This document shows positions 31,044 to 41,360 of a stretch of 64,000 bases of DNA, piece after piece. The notes beneath the pieces were generated by a model. The model saw only the letters and a program-made list of their open reading frames with translations. It was not told where the DNA came from and searched no databases. The stretch comes from Chaetoderma sp. LZ-2023a (Eukaryota; Mollusca; Caudofoveata; Chaetodermatida; Chaetodermatidae). Within the stretch, counting starts at the first letter, position 1, and each line of letters starts with the position of its first letter. A program made the translations under genes and the position numbers. The DNA lies in assembly GCA_034401795.1 (NCBI GenBank), contig CM067369.1:186796742-186860741 (forward strand), given 5' to 3'.

Positions 31044-31188
31044 GTAAGAAAAGCATACTACAATTAGTGCAATGATAGAGGGGACCATTTATAACTGTTC
31101 CCCACCAATTTCTAGCTAAGCTCCTCCCACTTTGTACACGAGTTGGAATGGATTTTAAACTCTGAATACTGAATTCCCAGAATCTAAA
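31044..31188 (+). other. Host intron, short repeat fragment
   Basis: Part of the common hairpin repeat's flank (inverted TTAGCTAG and GAATTCCCAGAATC), cut by DIRS copy 4 at 31189. Confidence 0.6.
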
Positions 31189-31384
31189 TTTCACATCATG
31201 AGAACATACTTACCTCCCTAACACTCTTGATATACTAGTATATCGGCTCTAAATTCAATAATATTCAGAATTTTAAAACGTTAGGTGCCCCTAATGGGCA
31301 GGTGGAAGTACACAGTCATGCACATGACAAACACCACCCACTGCGCATGCGCACACCGGTACTTCCGTTTTCTAATATATTGGC
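31189..31384 (+). repeat. Left inverted terminal repeat, DIRS copy 4
   Basis: Inverse of the inner part of 38855-39072. It shares with the other family the tip ATACTTACCTCCCTAA, the block GTTAGGTGCCCCTAATGGG, TGCGCATGCGCA (31342-31353) and ACTTCC at 31361. Confidence 0.9.
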
Positions 31385-31457
31385 TGAGAAGCAACATGTG
31401 AAAATCTTCACAGGCTCTTTTCTGAACTCTACTAGAACAAAATCATCCCTATCCATC

Positions 31458-31505
31458 ATGGCTGATGCTAAACTGTTGGAGGAGTCCTCCTCGTCATCAT
31501 CTAAG
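31458..31505 (+). CDS. gag-like ORF, exon 1 (DIRS copy 4)
   Basis: A 16-codon exon (MADAKLLEESSSSSSK) ends at AAG|GTGGCA in phase 0, the same layout and phase as exon 1 of the other family, although the residues differ. It joins in frame to the acceptor at 32442 (KCPSC follows). The intron 31506-32442 holds a (CT)n run near 32247-32264 and no gene. Confidence 0.58.
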
Positions 31506-32442
31506 GTGGCATTGTTCCTTGTATTTATTTAAGACTTGTAACTTTTATTTGTTACCGGTTTTCGGCGCGCCCGTTTCGGCGGTACCGCGTTTTCAGGCGC
31601 TGGGAATCCTTGTAAAAAATGTTCCCAGCGCCTAGGGCTATTAATCTCTTGTGTTTTATGCTTACAGGTTTGTCTTGTGTCTGAACAAGGATTCCTGTTC
31701 TTCTCTCGAAGGTGTTCACGGTCCGGGTTTGACTTATCATCGTGATATGTCTAAGGGTTGGAGATATTAAATTAATAAATGAAATATCTCCTTCCTTTTG
31801 TCCCATCCCCCTCATCAGTTCTTCTGGAAGAGGAGTCTCGGCGGATGGATGGACGTGTTCTCCTGCACAAGAGGATGGTTGCCTGTGCTCAGGCTAAGGG
31901 AGTTTATTAATTATGGCGCATAATTATTTGAAAATAATCACAATATCCTGCTGCCTTTTGCTAATGCACTATATTCTCTCTTGCATGTGCACGGGTTCTC
32001 GAATATATATAATTTAATATTATATTATTCGGGAGGTTTGAATGTCTTTAATAGCTAGATATTTCTTGCATTCTTTCTGACATCCCCTCTCCTTGAAGGA
32101 GCTTTTGCATTGAGGTTTGATGTCATAATCAACCAGAGTTTTTCTCCTTCCTTGATGTCATAATCTTAGGTTTAGAGAAGTCTGTGATGTGTTCATCTCC
32201 CTTTTTATTAGGAGGATGTAGAGATATCTAGATAGTCATAATCTTTCTCTCTCTCTCTCTCTCTTAATTTGGGGTCCTGGTTGTGATTGGTTTTATTAAC
32301 TAGAGAAGTCAGCTGTCCCGTCAGGGTTGTCTGTCATAAAAGTGGATTTCTTCTCTCGAGTTTGGTTTGGTTTCTACTAATAGTCAATTAACAAGGCTTT
32401 GAAACTATCATACTCATTGTCTTCATATCCCTTCCCTTTCAG

Positions 32443-33480
32443 AAGTGTCCATCCTGTCTGAAGCCTATGAAGGCTAGATTCTTCCCCCACGCTTGCCATC
32501 TGTGTTCAGCTTGTAGGCTAACTAACAAATGTGTCATTTGTAAAGAGTTGGGGGGGGGGGGATCTAACCTCTGAATTCTTCTCTTTTCAGGCTAAGATGA
32601 TGGCTGAGGAGGGCAAGAAGTCTAAGAAGGAGGGTAAGAAGAAGGCCTCTGAGAAGGGTGGGCTCGAGGCCTTCACGGTTGAGTTAGTGAGTGAGATGCG
32701 CAGGACTTTTAAAGACCTGATGCCTGACATGCTTTGCAGCATGTTGCCTGGCACAGGTGTTTCAACTTCCTGCGCATCGACCTCAATGGACGACTGCGCC
32801 GCTCTGGGGGAAGATACGCGGCCGGGTTCCCATGCTGACACGGGTGCATTGTGCACGGGCGCTATGCGCTCGGCGAATGCCGCCTTGCGCGACACCGAGG
32901 AGAGCTCGCGAGCGGCGATTAGTGCGCTGTCGCATGTCTCTCAGCTGCTATTGGGGGTGGTAGCAGCGTCGGTGCAGCAACAGCCTAGTCCCGTGACAGT
33001 CCAACGAGCCATCCAGGATGGCATCAACCTGGGGTTGGACTGTCTGACTAGGTCGGTCACAAAGTCACTGAGAACGAGGCGCACTTTTGCATTGGACAAT
33101 TTGTGCCCGTCTCAGGAGCTCAAGTCGCGCTTGTTGCAAGCGCCGATGGTGGGACCTGGGCTCTTTGGAGGTGAAGGTTGTCGGCACCTCCAGGAGACAG
33201 TGACTTTGGTGAACAAGCAGAGGGTGCTGCGCGCACAGTTTGAAGTGCTGCGCAGAGAACACGTGTGTGTTCAGCCCTCGGCTGCTCGGCAGCAGTACGC
33301 TCGTGGCGGTGCTGGCAGTGTCAGGCCAGCAGGCCGGCCGGTTTCAGAGACCGCGTCGACTGCGCCAGCAGCAGCGTGCTGTTGTACGTCAGCCAGCGCC
33401 TCAAGCGCAGCCAGCCACACAGCAGCCCGCGCACCGTGGTGCATGTGGCGCTGGTCGCGGCGCGTGGTAACCGGGCCTGA
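32443..33480 (+). pseudogene. gag-like protein, exon 2, degraded (DIRS copy 4)
   Basis: Starts after CCCTTTCAG with a zinc-binding segment (CPSC, HACHLCSAC, CVIC). A run of twelve G at 32550-32561 then shifts the frame and a stop follows. The rest is open in another frame with the conserved block DNLCPSQ to GPGLFGGEGCRHLQ. A second indel near 33330 moves the Arg/Gly-rich tail out of frame and fuses gag to the RT frame, giving one long ORF (32531-35617). The acidic central region present in copies 2-6 is absent. Confidence 0.75.
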
Positions 33481-35617
33481 TGCAAGAACATTTTTTCCAG
33501 TTATCACAAGTACCACTCGGGTGTTGTCACTCGTACCAGAGACACTCCCACTTCTAAAATTTATGGCCACCCCGTCAACCCTAGGTGCACCAGTGGGAGG
33601 TCGTTTGACTTGCCACATTCAGAAGTGGGGGCGGTTAATTCAGGACTGCTTGGTCTTGCAACGGCTTTCGCACGAATACAGTCCAGAATGGATAAGAGGT
33701 CCGCCGTTGCATCTGTCTCTGGTACCGGTCTGGACTCAAATTCCAAGAGATCCAGACAAGCGGTTGTGCATAGAAGAGGAGATAGAATCTCTAATTCTAA
33801 AGGAGGCAATTCAACCGGCGCAGGATTGCCCGGGCTTCTATTCAACTGTGTTTCTTGTGACAAAGAACACCGGTGGGTGGAGACCAATTCTCAACCTCAA
33901 ACCTCTAAACAAGTTTATAGACACACCGAGTTTCAAAATGGAAACAGTAAGATCGGTGTTGTTGGGGTTAGAGAAGGGGATGTGGACAGCATCAATAGAT
34001 CTCAAGGATGCTTATTTCCACATTCCAATTGCAAGGAGTTTTCGTCGGTTCCTGAGATTTGCTTTTCAGAGACGCCAATGGGAATTCAAGGTTCTTCCAT
34101 TCGGCATCTTGATGGCTCCAAGGGTCTTCACTCGAGTGGTACTTGCTATCACGGCATACCTCCACAGGAGAAATATAGCTGTTCACACTTACATAGACGA
34201 CTGGTTGCTGAAAGCACACAACCCAGAAAGCTTGACAGCAAATCTGGAGATAGTTTTGAAAACTCTCACAGATTTAGGCTGGATAATCAACTTTCAGAAA
34301 TCAGAGCTGACTCCATCCCAGAAGTTTGTTTACCTGGGTAGTTTCTTCGATCTGGAAATAGTATATGTTTATCCATCCCAGGAGAGAGTGGAAAATCTCT
34401 CGCGCATTCAGTTGGTTTGCAACAGTCGTTATATTCTAGCACGAGTCTATCTGAGGATGTTAGGTCTGATGGTTTCAATGGAACCAGTCATTCCTCAGGC
34501 GGCCTTATGCAGGCGGCCGATTCAATTGTTTCTCATGGCTCAGTGGATGCAGAGTTCAGGATCACTGGACTTGCGCATTCAAGTGTTGGACCCTCTCATT
34601 CATCACCTTCATTGGTGGATGGAGAGAGGAAATCTGGTGGGGGTCATGCTGACCCCTCCCCACTCTCAAGTAACGATGTTTACGGATGCATCGATGGAGG
34701 GTTGGGGAGCTTGCCTGGAAGAAGCCACTATATCAGGGCTTTGGAATCTGGAACAGTCAAAGGAACATATCAACATGCTAGAATTGTGGGCTGTAATTCT
34801 GGGCCTGGAACACTTCTTAAAAGAAGTGGAGGGAAAATTTGTGATGATACGTTCAGACAACTCTACAGTAGTGAATTACATAAACCGCCAGGGCGGAATG
34901 AAGTCGCCCAGTCTCTGTATGATGACATGGAAGCTACTTTGCTGGTGCATGGATCATATGATCACCTTGAAAGCAGTTCATATTCGGGGAAGGCTGAATC
35001 TGTTAGCAGACTCATTGAGCCGAAGGATGAGCATTCTGCCTACGGAATGGCAACTAAATCAATGTGTGGCGGATCACCTGTTCAATCATTGGGGAAAGCC
35101 CAACATAGATTTGTTCGCAATGAAGAAGAATGCGAAGATGACGACGTACGTTTCTCCGATTCCAGATCCAAGCGCTATCGCAATAGATGCGCTAGCTATC
35201 AGTTGGAAGGGAATGTATGCATACGCATACCCTCCAACAATCCTGATTCCAGGGATTCTTCAGAAGATCAAACAAGAGGAATGCCAAGTGCTTCTGATCG
35301 CCCCGAATTGGCCAAGCCGATCATGGTTTACGGATCTGCTGGACCTTCTGGTTTGCAATCCGGTTCCTCTGCCTCTGATGGACAATATTATCTTCCAGGG
35401 CAAGACCCTTCACAACAATCCGTCAATGTTTCAATTGACTGCATGGATGTTGTCAAAAAATCCGCGATTAAGGGGAGCTTTTCTGAGCAAGCAGCCAATT
35501 TCATGGCCAGAGCCAGAAGGGGGTCAACCTCCAGAGCTTATAATTATAAAATCAACAGATTTGCAGAATGTTGCTCAAAGAGATGTATCAATCCGATGGA
35601 AGAATCTATTCAGGTAG
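33443..35617 (+). CDS. RT-RNase H polyprotein (DIRS copy 4)
   Basis: Open from an ATG at 33443, though continuous with the upstream gag frame. It contains FLVTKNTGGWRP, YIDDWLLKA, FTDASMEGWGA, MLELWA, RSDNSTVV and LADSLSRR, then the methyltransferase-like tail (DLFAMKKNAK, AYAYPP). All catalytic acidic residues of RT and RNase H are present. It differs from copies 2-6 at many positions yet stays open, which suggests fairly recent activity of this family. Confidence 0.85.
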   Translation: MWRWSRRVVTGPDARTFFPVITSTTRVLSLVPETLPLLKFMATPSTLGAPVGGRLTCHIQKWGRLIQDCLVLQRLSHEYSPEWIRGPPLHLSLVPVWTQIPRDPDKRLCIEEEIESLILKEAIQPAQDCPGFYSTVFLVTKNTGGWRPILNLKPLNKFIDTPSFKMETVRSVLLGLEKGMWTASIDLKDAYFHIPIARSFRRFLRFAFQRRQWEFKVLPFGILMAPRVFTRVVLAITAYLHRRNIAVHTYIDDWLLKAHNPESLTANLEIVLKTLTDLGWIINFQKSELTPSQKFVYLGSFFDLEIVYVYPSQERVENLSRIQLVCNSRYILARVYLRMLGLMVSMEPVIPQAALCRRPIQLFLMAQWMQSSGSLDLRIQVLDPLIHHLHWWMERGNLVGVMLTPPHSQVTMFTDASMEGWGACLEEATISGLWNLEQSKEHINMLELWAVILGLEHFLKEVEGKFVMIRSDNSTVVNYINRQGGMKSPSLCMMTWKLLCWCMDHMITLKAVHIRGRLNLLADSLSRRMSILPTEWQLNQCVADHLFNHWGKPNIDLFAMKKNAKMTTYVSPIPDPSAIAIDALAISWKGMYAYAYPPTILIPGILQKIKQEECQVLLIAPNWPSRSWFTDLLDLLVCNPVPLPLMDNIIFQGKTLHNNPSMFQLTAWMLSKNPRLRGAFLSKQPISWPEPEGGQPPELIIIKSTDLQNVAQRDVSIRWKNLFR

Positions 35618-36456
35618 TAGCTGATTTTCTCTGTCACCTGTATGATGCCTTTAGTCTTAAGCCTAATTCTATTGCGGGATACAAATCAGCATTAATGACT
35701 GTTATCCCTTGCTTGGCAAAGAGGGGAAGTGATGAAGTAAGTGTTTTAAATACTCTTATTAAAGGTATGGGCAATCTCAGACCAAGAAATCCTCCACTGA
35801 CACCGTCATGGAGTCTTTCTCTGGTTCTGCAGGTTTTGAGTGATAAACCTTTTGAACCACTTAGTGCTATATCTGTAAAATTATTGACACTTAAAACTGT
35901 ATTTTTAGTTGCGGCAGCATCAGCCTGATGCAGGAGTGAAATTCATGCCTTGTCTGCTGAGCCTGGCCGTTATATAGTTACAGGTGAAGACCTTAAGCTT
36001 CTACCAAGATTGAATTTCTTGGCTAAGAATCAATCTTTAATATATCCGGGTAAACCTATTATTTTACCTGCCTTAACCAGATATGATCCTGGTGCTAAAG
36101 TATGGTGTCCTGTCCGTGCTTTAAATAAGTACAAGAGAAGAACTCAGGTTTGTCGGACGGACCCATGTTCCCTATGGTTGTCATATATTGAACCCCATGG
36201 TAGGGCGTCAAGAGACACTATTTCCAGATGGATAGTAGAATGTATTCAATTCTGTCATAAGACAGCCACAGGAATCCAAGTAGATAGAGCCAAGGCTCAT
36301 AGTGTCTGTGGTGTGGTAACTTGCACGGCATTATTTAATGGTGTTTCTATTGAAGACATTATGTCAGTAGCCCAGTGGCACTGTGAATCAAGTTTTACCG
36401 ACCATTACCTTCGTGACACTTCTAACCCGCTCGCCGTCTCAGTCCTCAGAAAATAA
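35503..36456 (+). pseudogene. Tyrosine recombinase with stop codon (DIRS copy 4)
   Basis: The recombinase frame runs from MARARRGSTSRAYNYK to LRK at 36456 but has TGA at 35926-35928, directly before the catalytic arginine position. The other family reads ARRRSEI there; this copy reads A-stop-C-R-S-E-I. Both changes fit C-to-T transitions at CpG sites (CGA to TGA, CGC to TGC). The HSVCG box also has Cys in place of its Arg (HSVRG elsewhere). The enzyme is dead. Confidence 0.85.
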
Positions 36457-36475
36457 AATAATGTAGAGGTTTATA

Positions 36476-36502
36476 TACACCTGTGCAAAAGTTAAGCACC
36501 AG
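36476..36502 (+). repeat. Left terminal inverted repeat of the Tc1 element
   Basis: About 27 bp; matches 38110-38136 in inverse orientation with one mismatch. Confidence 0.9.
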
Positions 36503-36786
36503 CAAAAACAATAGAACGTAGAAACATGATGGTACAACTAGGCTGCCATACTTTTTGTCCCCGCGTTAGCTGACATAATTCCAAGTACGAAATGCACATG
36601 CATGCATGACTTCACGCCGCTTGATGTCCGTGCGTGGCGGGAAACAGCACACGTGTTCAGTTATGTAAAAGTCCAGTTTGAGGTGTAGAACATTACATAC
36701 AGATTTAGGCGACAAGATTAGGAATTTTGTGTTCATGACCGTGGTTTATTTGTACAGAGAGAATTAGCTCTTGATTGTGAATCGCT

Positions 36787-37812
36787 ATGGCAAGACGAAG
36801 GTTAAGTGATCGTGTGAAATGGCAAATCATAGGCATGCATACCACTGGTATGTCATGCAGAGAGATTGGCAGACAGCTGAACATTAACCATACTGTAATC
36901 AGTCGTTTGATTGCAAAACATGGGCAAACTAACGAGGTGAAGGACAGGCCTAGATCTGGAAGACCGAAGAAGACTACTGCCCGTGATGATCGAGCCCTAG
37001 TACGCCTTGTTAGGAGATCTCCATTCACCAACAGCAGAGTGCTCAGCCAGCAATGGGAAACGCGCAATAGAGTGTCAATGTCTACCGTCAAAAGGAGACT
37101 GTATGCTGCTGGCATGAAAGCTAGGAGACCTGTCAGACGTCCTCTCCTCACTGCACACCACAAAGAGGAGCGTCTGAGGTGGTGCAACGAAAGAAGACGC
37201 TGGAACATGAGATCCTGGAGACGGGTACACTGGTCCGATGAAAGTCGGTTCCTGCTTCATGCCACAGATGGTCGAACTCGTGTATGGAGGTCCAGACGCA
37301 CGGCGTACGACCAACGTAACATCATGGAAGAAGTTCCATTTGGTGGAGGTTCCGTTATGATATGGGGGTGCATCTCATTTGATTGTAAGCTGGATCTGTT
37401 GACTGTACCTGGAACACTAAATGGACAAAGATATCAAGATTCCATACTGGATAGAGTTGTGGTCCCTCATTTTGGAAATCATGCACCTGGAACCCACCCT
37501 ATATTCATGGATGACAACGCCCGACCACATCGTGCTAGAGCTGTGCATGAATACCTCCGCCAGAATGCCATCGAAACCCTACCATGGCCAGCAAGGAGCC
37601 CTGACATGAACCCTATTGAGCATATCTGGGACATTCTGGGAAACATGGTGAGAAGGAGGGATCCTCCTGTGCAGAACCTACAGGAATTAACAGACGCACT
37701 CCATCTTGAATGGCAACGAATACCACAATGGCGTATCAGTCGGTTGGTGACCAGCATGAGACGTCGTGTCCAGGCCGTCATCCAGGCACAAGGTGGATAT
37801 ACCCGGTATTAA
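36787..37812 (+). CDS. Tc1-like transposase, DD34E
   Basis: A 341-residue transposase, full length for the family. Its N-terminal helix-turn-helix pair (about residues 6-45 and 78-115) is linked by a GRPKK motif and would bind the terminal repeats. The catalytic domain has D151 (HWSDES), D243 (MDDNARPH) and E278 (MNPIEHIW), with exactly 34 residues between the second and third. GGGSVMIWGCIS is the usual conserved stretch. No stop or frameshift is present, so it is probably young. The ATG follows the left terminal repeat by about 285 bp. It catalyses cut-and-paste transposition at TA. Confidence 0.95.
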   Translation: MARRRLSDRVKWQIIGMHTTGMSCREIGRQLNINHTVISRLIAKHGQTNEVKDRPRSGRPKKTTARDDRALVRLVRRSPFTNSRVLSQQWETRNRVSMSTVKRRLYAAGMKARRPVRRPLLTAHHKEERLRWCNERRRWNMRSWRRVHWSDESRFLLHATDGRTRVWRSRRTAYDQRNIMEEVPFGGGSVMIWGCISFDCKLDLLTVPGTLNGQRYQDSILDRVVVPHFGNHAPGTHPIFMDDNARPHRARAVHEYLRQNAIETLPWPARSPDMNPIEHIWDILGNMVRRRDPPVQNLQELTDALHLEWQRIPQWRISRLVTSMRRRVQAVIQAQGGYTRY

Positions 37813-38109
37813 TAATGACAGTCTCAAACTCGTGCACAGATGTTAAACTTCGTTTTCAGACACCATTAATGACAATCTAGCCACGTGTGTCAACTGTAGG
37901 GCAATAGTTGTCAGTTGTGTCAACGTAACCATATTCAGGGCTCGTTTTCAAGTTCAAACAAAAACATACAGTGTTTCCCCACCATCATAATCAGCATTCC
38001 TCTAGTTGCATTATTACCTCTTGCACTAAGATGGATGGGTACATAAATGTTTATGCTATTGCTTTCTTCATAGCACATGAATATACCCTCGCATGTGCGT
38101 AAAAATAGG

Positions 38110-38136
38110 GTGGTGCTTAACTTTTGCACAGATGTA
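38110..38136 (-). repeat. Right terminal inverted repeat of the Tc1 element
   Basis: Inverse of 36476-36502; followed by the TA duplication. Confidence 0.9.
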
Positions 38137-38278
38137 TATTTGTAATTAGTTTCTTCCTCTGCTATTTACAAATATCACATTTGTTGGTCGGGTATCCCTA
38201 CTATTAGCTGGTACAATTCTCTTCATCCAGTGGGGGAAGAGATGAGTGCCGCGTCCAAGACATCAGAGGTCAGTATAT

Positions 38279-38366
38279 ATGACCATTTTGTTTTTTGTCT
38301 TGCTGATGGTGTCATTTTTTATTTAATATGGTGATGGTTAATGTCTCTTAATTGTGGTTTTTTCAG
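38279..38366 (+). other. Putative 3' intron of DIRS copy 4
   Basis: Donor GAG|GTCAGT and acceptor TTTTTTCAG|AG, 88 nt. Position, splice sites and the internal AATATGGTGATGGTT are shared with the other family, although the rest of the intron is diverged. Confidence 0.52.
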
Positions 38367-38686
38367 AGAGTTTTGAAATTGAAGCAATTCTTCTTTTTCC
38401 AATGTCTAGTAATACTTTTCATTAAGTATTAGAGAATGTGCTAGTCATTTAGAGCAGCGTTTTTTCCTAACCTTCCTCATAAATAGGGGGAGAGCACATT
38501 TGCCTTTTGATCAATCTCTCTTCATCGGTCGATTATCCGATGCAAAATTCTACTCCTGGTTGTGTTTCAGTCACAGTTTCAGATCTTTTAAATCTCTTGA
38601 AAAAGAGCCTAGTCTCTTCGAGGGTGTGCTGGTTTTCAGGACCTTGCCTCCCTCCCACCAAAATTTACTTTCAAATTCTGGTTTTT

Positions 38687-38786
38687 ATCAAGAGTGTTAG
38701 GGAAGTAAGTATGTTCTCATGATGTGAAATAAGAAGATTTATTCAATTTCTTTTTCACGAGTGAGATGACATACTTACCTCCCTAA
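38687..38786 (+). repeat. ICR of DIRS copy 4
   Basis: Contains the joined reverse complements of this element's own two ends, with TTAGGGAAGTAAGTAT and ATACTTACCTCCCTAA as outer arms. Confidence 0.87.
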
Positions 38787-38854
38787 CAGGATCCCGGCAT
38801 CACCACCCCACGGAGGCCTGGTCTTTGGTTATTTGAATAGTTGCTTATATGTCA

Positions 38855-39072
38855 GCCAATATTTAGTAACGGAAGTACCGGTATGCACATGCGCAGTGGG
38901 TGGGGTCTGTCATGTGCATGACTGTGTACTTCCACCTGCCCATTAGGGGCACCTAACTTTTTATAATTCTGAATGTTATTGAATTTAGAGCCGATATACT
39001 AGTATATCAAGAGTGTTAGGGAGGTAAGTATGTCATCTCACTCGTGAAAAAGAAATTTGATATATTTTCTTA
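38855..39072 (+). repeat. Right inverted terminal repeat, DIRS copy 4
   Basis: Inverse of 31189-31384 plus a unique right tail with CTCACTCGTGAAAAAG. The NRF-1-like site is mutated here (TGCACATGCGCA). Confidence 0.9.
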
Positions 39073-39388
39073 GTCTGTGTTCAATTAAGCATTTGTGACA
39101 TACTTATCTACGTCATTCATGATGTCATTGACTATGACATCATCCTGCATGTCACCTTAGTTGATTATGACGTCATATGATGGATGGATAAACTGGAAAG
39201 GTCCAATCAGACACTTTCGTGATGAGCCATTCATTGTCACTTTCGTGGTTGACCCATGTCATTTTGATTGTGATGTCAGGTACTTGAGTGACAGATAGAG
39301 TCCTGTCATTGTATGAAGTGTCTAACCACATACACTATATCATGCCCATCTTCAGATGCTGCCTTTGTTGTTAGTCTTGATTGAGATG

Positions 39389-39887
39389 TAGTGGTGTTCC
39401 AATTAATCGATTTGATCGATGATTGATTGGTTTGCATGTCCAACCAACAGATCGATCATGATTTCAGAAATCGATTTTGACTGCTTATAAATTTATGATA
39501 TTAAAACTGAAGAAGATGTTTACTTTTTAGCAATACCATTTTAATTTCATTTTTACAACTATATAACATAGTATTACTCCATACGAGTCCATAGTCAAAG
39601 AAATTAACCCTCTCAACACTGAAATAGTATGCTAATTTCAAAACCACCATAGCAATAACCTGTTGAATATTTTGAAACTTATTTGACTGGAAACTGTTGC
39701 TGCCTAGGGCAGCAACAGCTTCCAATCAAATTATTGAAGTTAAATAAATATACATGCAATAATTATTGCATTCAAAATTTCAGAATTGGGAGAAATGAGA
39801 AAATGTTATGATCGATCATTAATTGATCATCGGTTAGTATGTAAAACCAATCATCGATCACAAAAATAGTACCAGTTCCCAACACTA
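39389..39887. mobile_element. hAT-like non-autonomous element (499 bp)
   Basis: Ends TAGTGGTGTTCC and, inverted, TAGTGTTGGGAACT, with a shared inner block GATCGATGATTG. The 8-bp flanks TTGAGATG and ATGAGATG match at 7 of 8 positions. Terminal TAGnG and 8-bp duplications are hAT features. There is no transposase ORF. A common hairpin repeat sits inside at 39661-39735. Confidence 0.75.
39661..39735. repeat. Common hairpin repeat
   Basis: Arm GTTGAATATTTTGAAACTTA, loop CTGTTGCTGCCTAGGGCAGC, and a shortened right arm. Confidence 0.68.
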
Positions 39888-40320
39888 ATGAGATGTAACT
39901 ACTTTATGTCTTGAATTTCTCAAGCGCTCCTATCGCTATGATGCTACAGTACTGAAATAACCAGAAATAACCTAACATGTTTGTAAAACAAAATAAAGCG
40001 TACTGTTGAGTATTTTGAGCATAACTAGATTTGAAGGCATTGATGGCTAAGGCAGAAATTGATCCCTCATAGATCACCATGTAGCATTTACCTGTTGGGT
40101 GGTCGCATTAAATGCAAGCTCTAGGTAGTGAGCAAATCCTCCTAGGGTGGGTGAGGATTGTTAATAGAGAAATCTGGTTTATCGATCAATCATATGACAT
40201 CATAATCAACTAGTCACATGTAGGCTGATGTCATAATCAATTACATCATGAATGACGCGATTTAAATGCTTAATGTCAAGTTGTACGTATTGTATGTCTT
40301 TACTATTTAATAAACGTGCG

Positions 40321-40408
40321 GTTGAATATTTTGAAAAATAATTTTGCTGCACTGTTGCTGCCATACAGCAACAGCACCCAAGCAAATTAGTTTCAAAATA
40401 TTCAACAG
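40321..40408. repeat. Common hairpin repeat
   Basis: Arms GTTGAATATTTTGAAAAATA and inverse of TTAGTTTCAAAATATTCAAC, centre TGTTGCTGCCATACAGCAAC. Confidence 0.72.
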
Positions 40409-40572
40409 CTTACCTATATAGTTTCCTGTAAATTGAGATTCAGAGAGTGCAGGGATCGATCAATCCCAACATGGGAAAAGTGTGGATAGAGCTTAGCTAG
40501 GGATGGGCGGGGAATAGCTAAAACTGGATTCATCCTTTGAGTCTTTTACCCGAAATTTTGTTATTTTAACAG

Positions 40573-40748
40573 ACCACATAGAGGAGCAGCCATTATTGGA
40601 CAGATCCACCTCTGTGTATGGTGACGATGGTGAGCCGATTTATGGAAACTTGGTTCAAACAATTCTACCAATCCGTGTCGAGGATTTGTGGGATTATGTG
40701 AAACAACAGAAAGAGAATGATATGGATGGACTAAGACAGGAATATAAA
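40573..40748 (+). CDS. RPTP exon j: start of the PTP domain region
   Basis: Acceptor TTTTAACAG and donor AAA|GTGAGT define 176 nt, entered in phase 1 and left in phase 0. The peptide includes QPLLDRSTSVYGDDGEPIYG, then ILPIRVEDLWDYV and LRQEYK. The segment I-x-V-x-x-L-x-x-Y-V ending in F/R-x-E-Y is the helical entry to receptor PTP catalytic domains. SVYGDD and EPIYGN contain tyrosines that could be phosphosites, which is an inference. Confidence 0.88.
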
Positions 40749-41272
40749 GTGAGTGTTTATTGGCAAATGAGAGACTGAGTGATTGTATAACATCTTATAT
40801 CTACGGGGAAGAGGGAATCATTATAGGTAATCATTTTGTCTGTATTAGAACTGAATTTTAAAGGACTATATAACTATCTGGCTGCTGAATTTCAGCAACC
40901 TACATTCTCCATGGGGTTTAACTCTGAATATGCTTAATAGTTTGAAAACAATTTGACTGAAAGTTGTTGGTGGCTAAGCCACCAACAACTTTCAGTTAAA
41001 TTGTTTTCAAAATATTCAGCCATTCCTGAGTTATTGGCCCATTAAAATTATTGTCTGGTGGCTTGCAGCAGTCAAACAGTTAACAGCTTGAATATTAGAG
41101 TCATGTTTTAGAATATGTCATGTGTATGTAAATGAGGCGTGATGTTTTAAGATCTTACTGCAGTAAAGAAAGATATTCAGTTTTGGAATAATCTACATGC
41201 ACCACCTTGACTATTTTATTCTCTCGGACTTGTATACATTCACGCTTAATTTTCCTTTGTTATTTATTTCAG
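40749..41272 (+). other. Host intron with one hairpin repeat
   Basis: A near-perfect hairpin of the GTGGCTAAGCC subfamily lies at about 40943-41010. Nothing else is recognised. Confidence 0.65.
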
Positions 41273-41360
41273 CTTATACCTGCTGGCCTGACAGCAAACT
41301 TCAGTGTCGCTAAAAAACCAGCAAATAAAACAAAAAATAGATATGTAAATATAATAGCAT
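41273..41360 (+). CDS. RPTP exon k: PTP catalytic domain, KNRY motif
   Basis: Acceptor TATTTCAG and donor CAT|GTAAGT define 88 nt, entered in phase 0 and left in phase 1. The peptide ends NKTKNRYVNIIA, the first conserved PTP motif; the KNRY tyrosine is part of the phosphotyrosine recognition loop. The last codon is completed by exon l to give Tyr-Asp. Confidence 0.92.

Larger units (their letters stand above)
36476..38136 (+). mobile_element. Tc1/mariner-type DNA transposon (1661 bp)
   Basis: Nested in the 3' untranslated region of DIRS copy 4. The terminal inverted repeats TACACCTGTGCAAAAGTTAA (left) and its inverse with one change (TACATCTGTG...) are flanked by TA on both sides (36474-36475 and 38137-38138), the usual target duplication. 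It carries one intact transposase gene and may be autonomous. Confidence 0.95.
31189..39072 (+). mobile_element. Divergent DIRS-type retrotransposon copy 4, split by a Tc1 element
   Basis: A second DIRS family with the same layout. It runs from TTTCACATCATGAG at 31189 to TTTTCTTA at 39072, and is about 6.2 kb once the nested Tc1 element is removed. The ends were deduced from its own ICR, which contains their joined reverse complement. Protein similarity to copies 2-6 is high in RT and YR, lower in gag, and the acidic middle part of gag is missing. RT is open, gag is frameshifted and YR has stop codons. It is therefore an older, non-autonomous copy, again in sense with the host gene. Confidence 0.93.
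39073..40572 (+). other. Host intron with nested repeats
   Basis: No gene is seen. Fragments of the common repeat flank occur at 39100-39330, a hAT-like element at 39389-39887 and a hairpin at 40321-40408 with its flanks on both sides. Confidence 0.6.

Noticed and set aside
32531-35617. A single 1028-codon gag-RT fusion protein in copy 4
   Set aside because: The continuous frame arises from indels (a 12-G run and a shift near 33330) relative to the other copies, and its listed start is a GTG inside the zinc-binding segment. I annotated gag as broken and RT separately.
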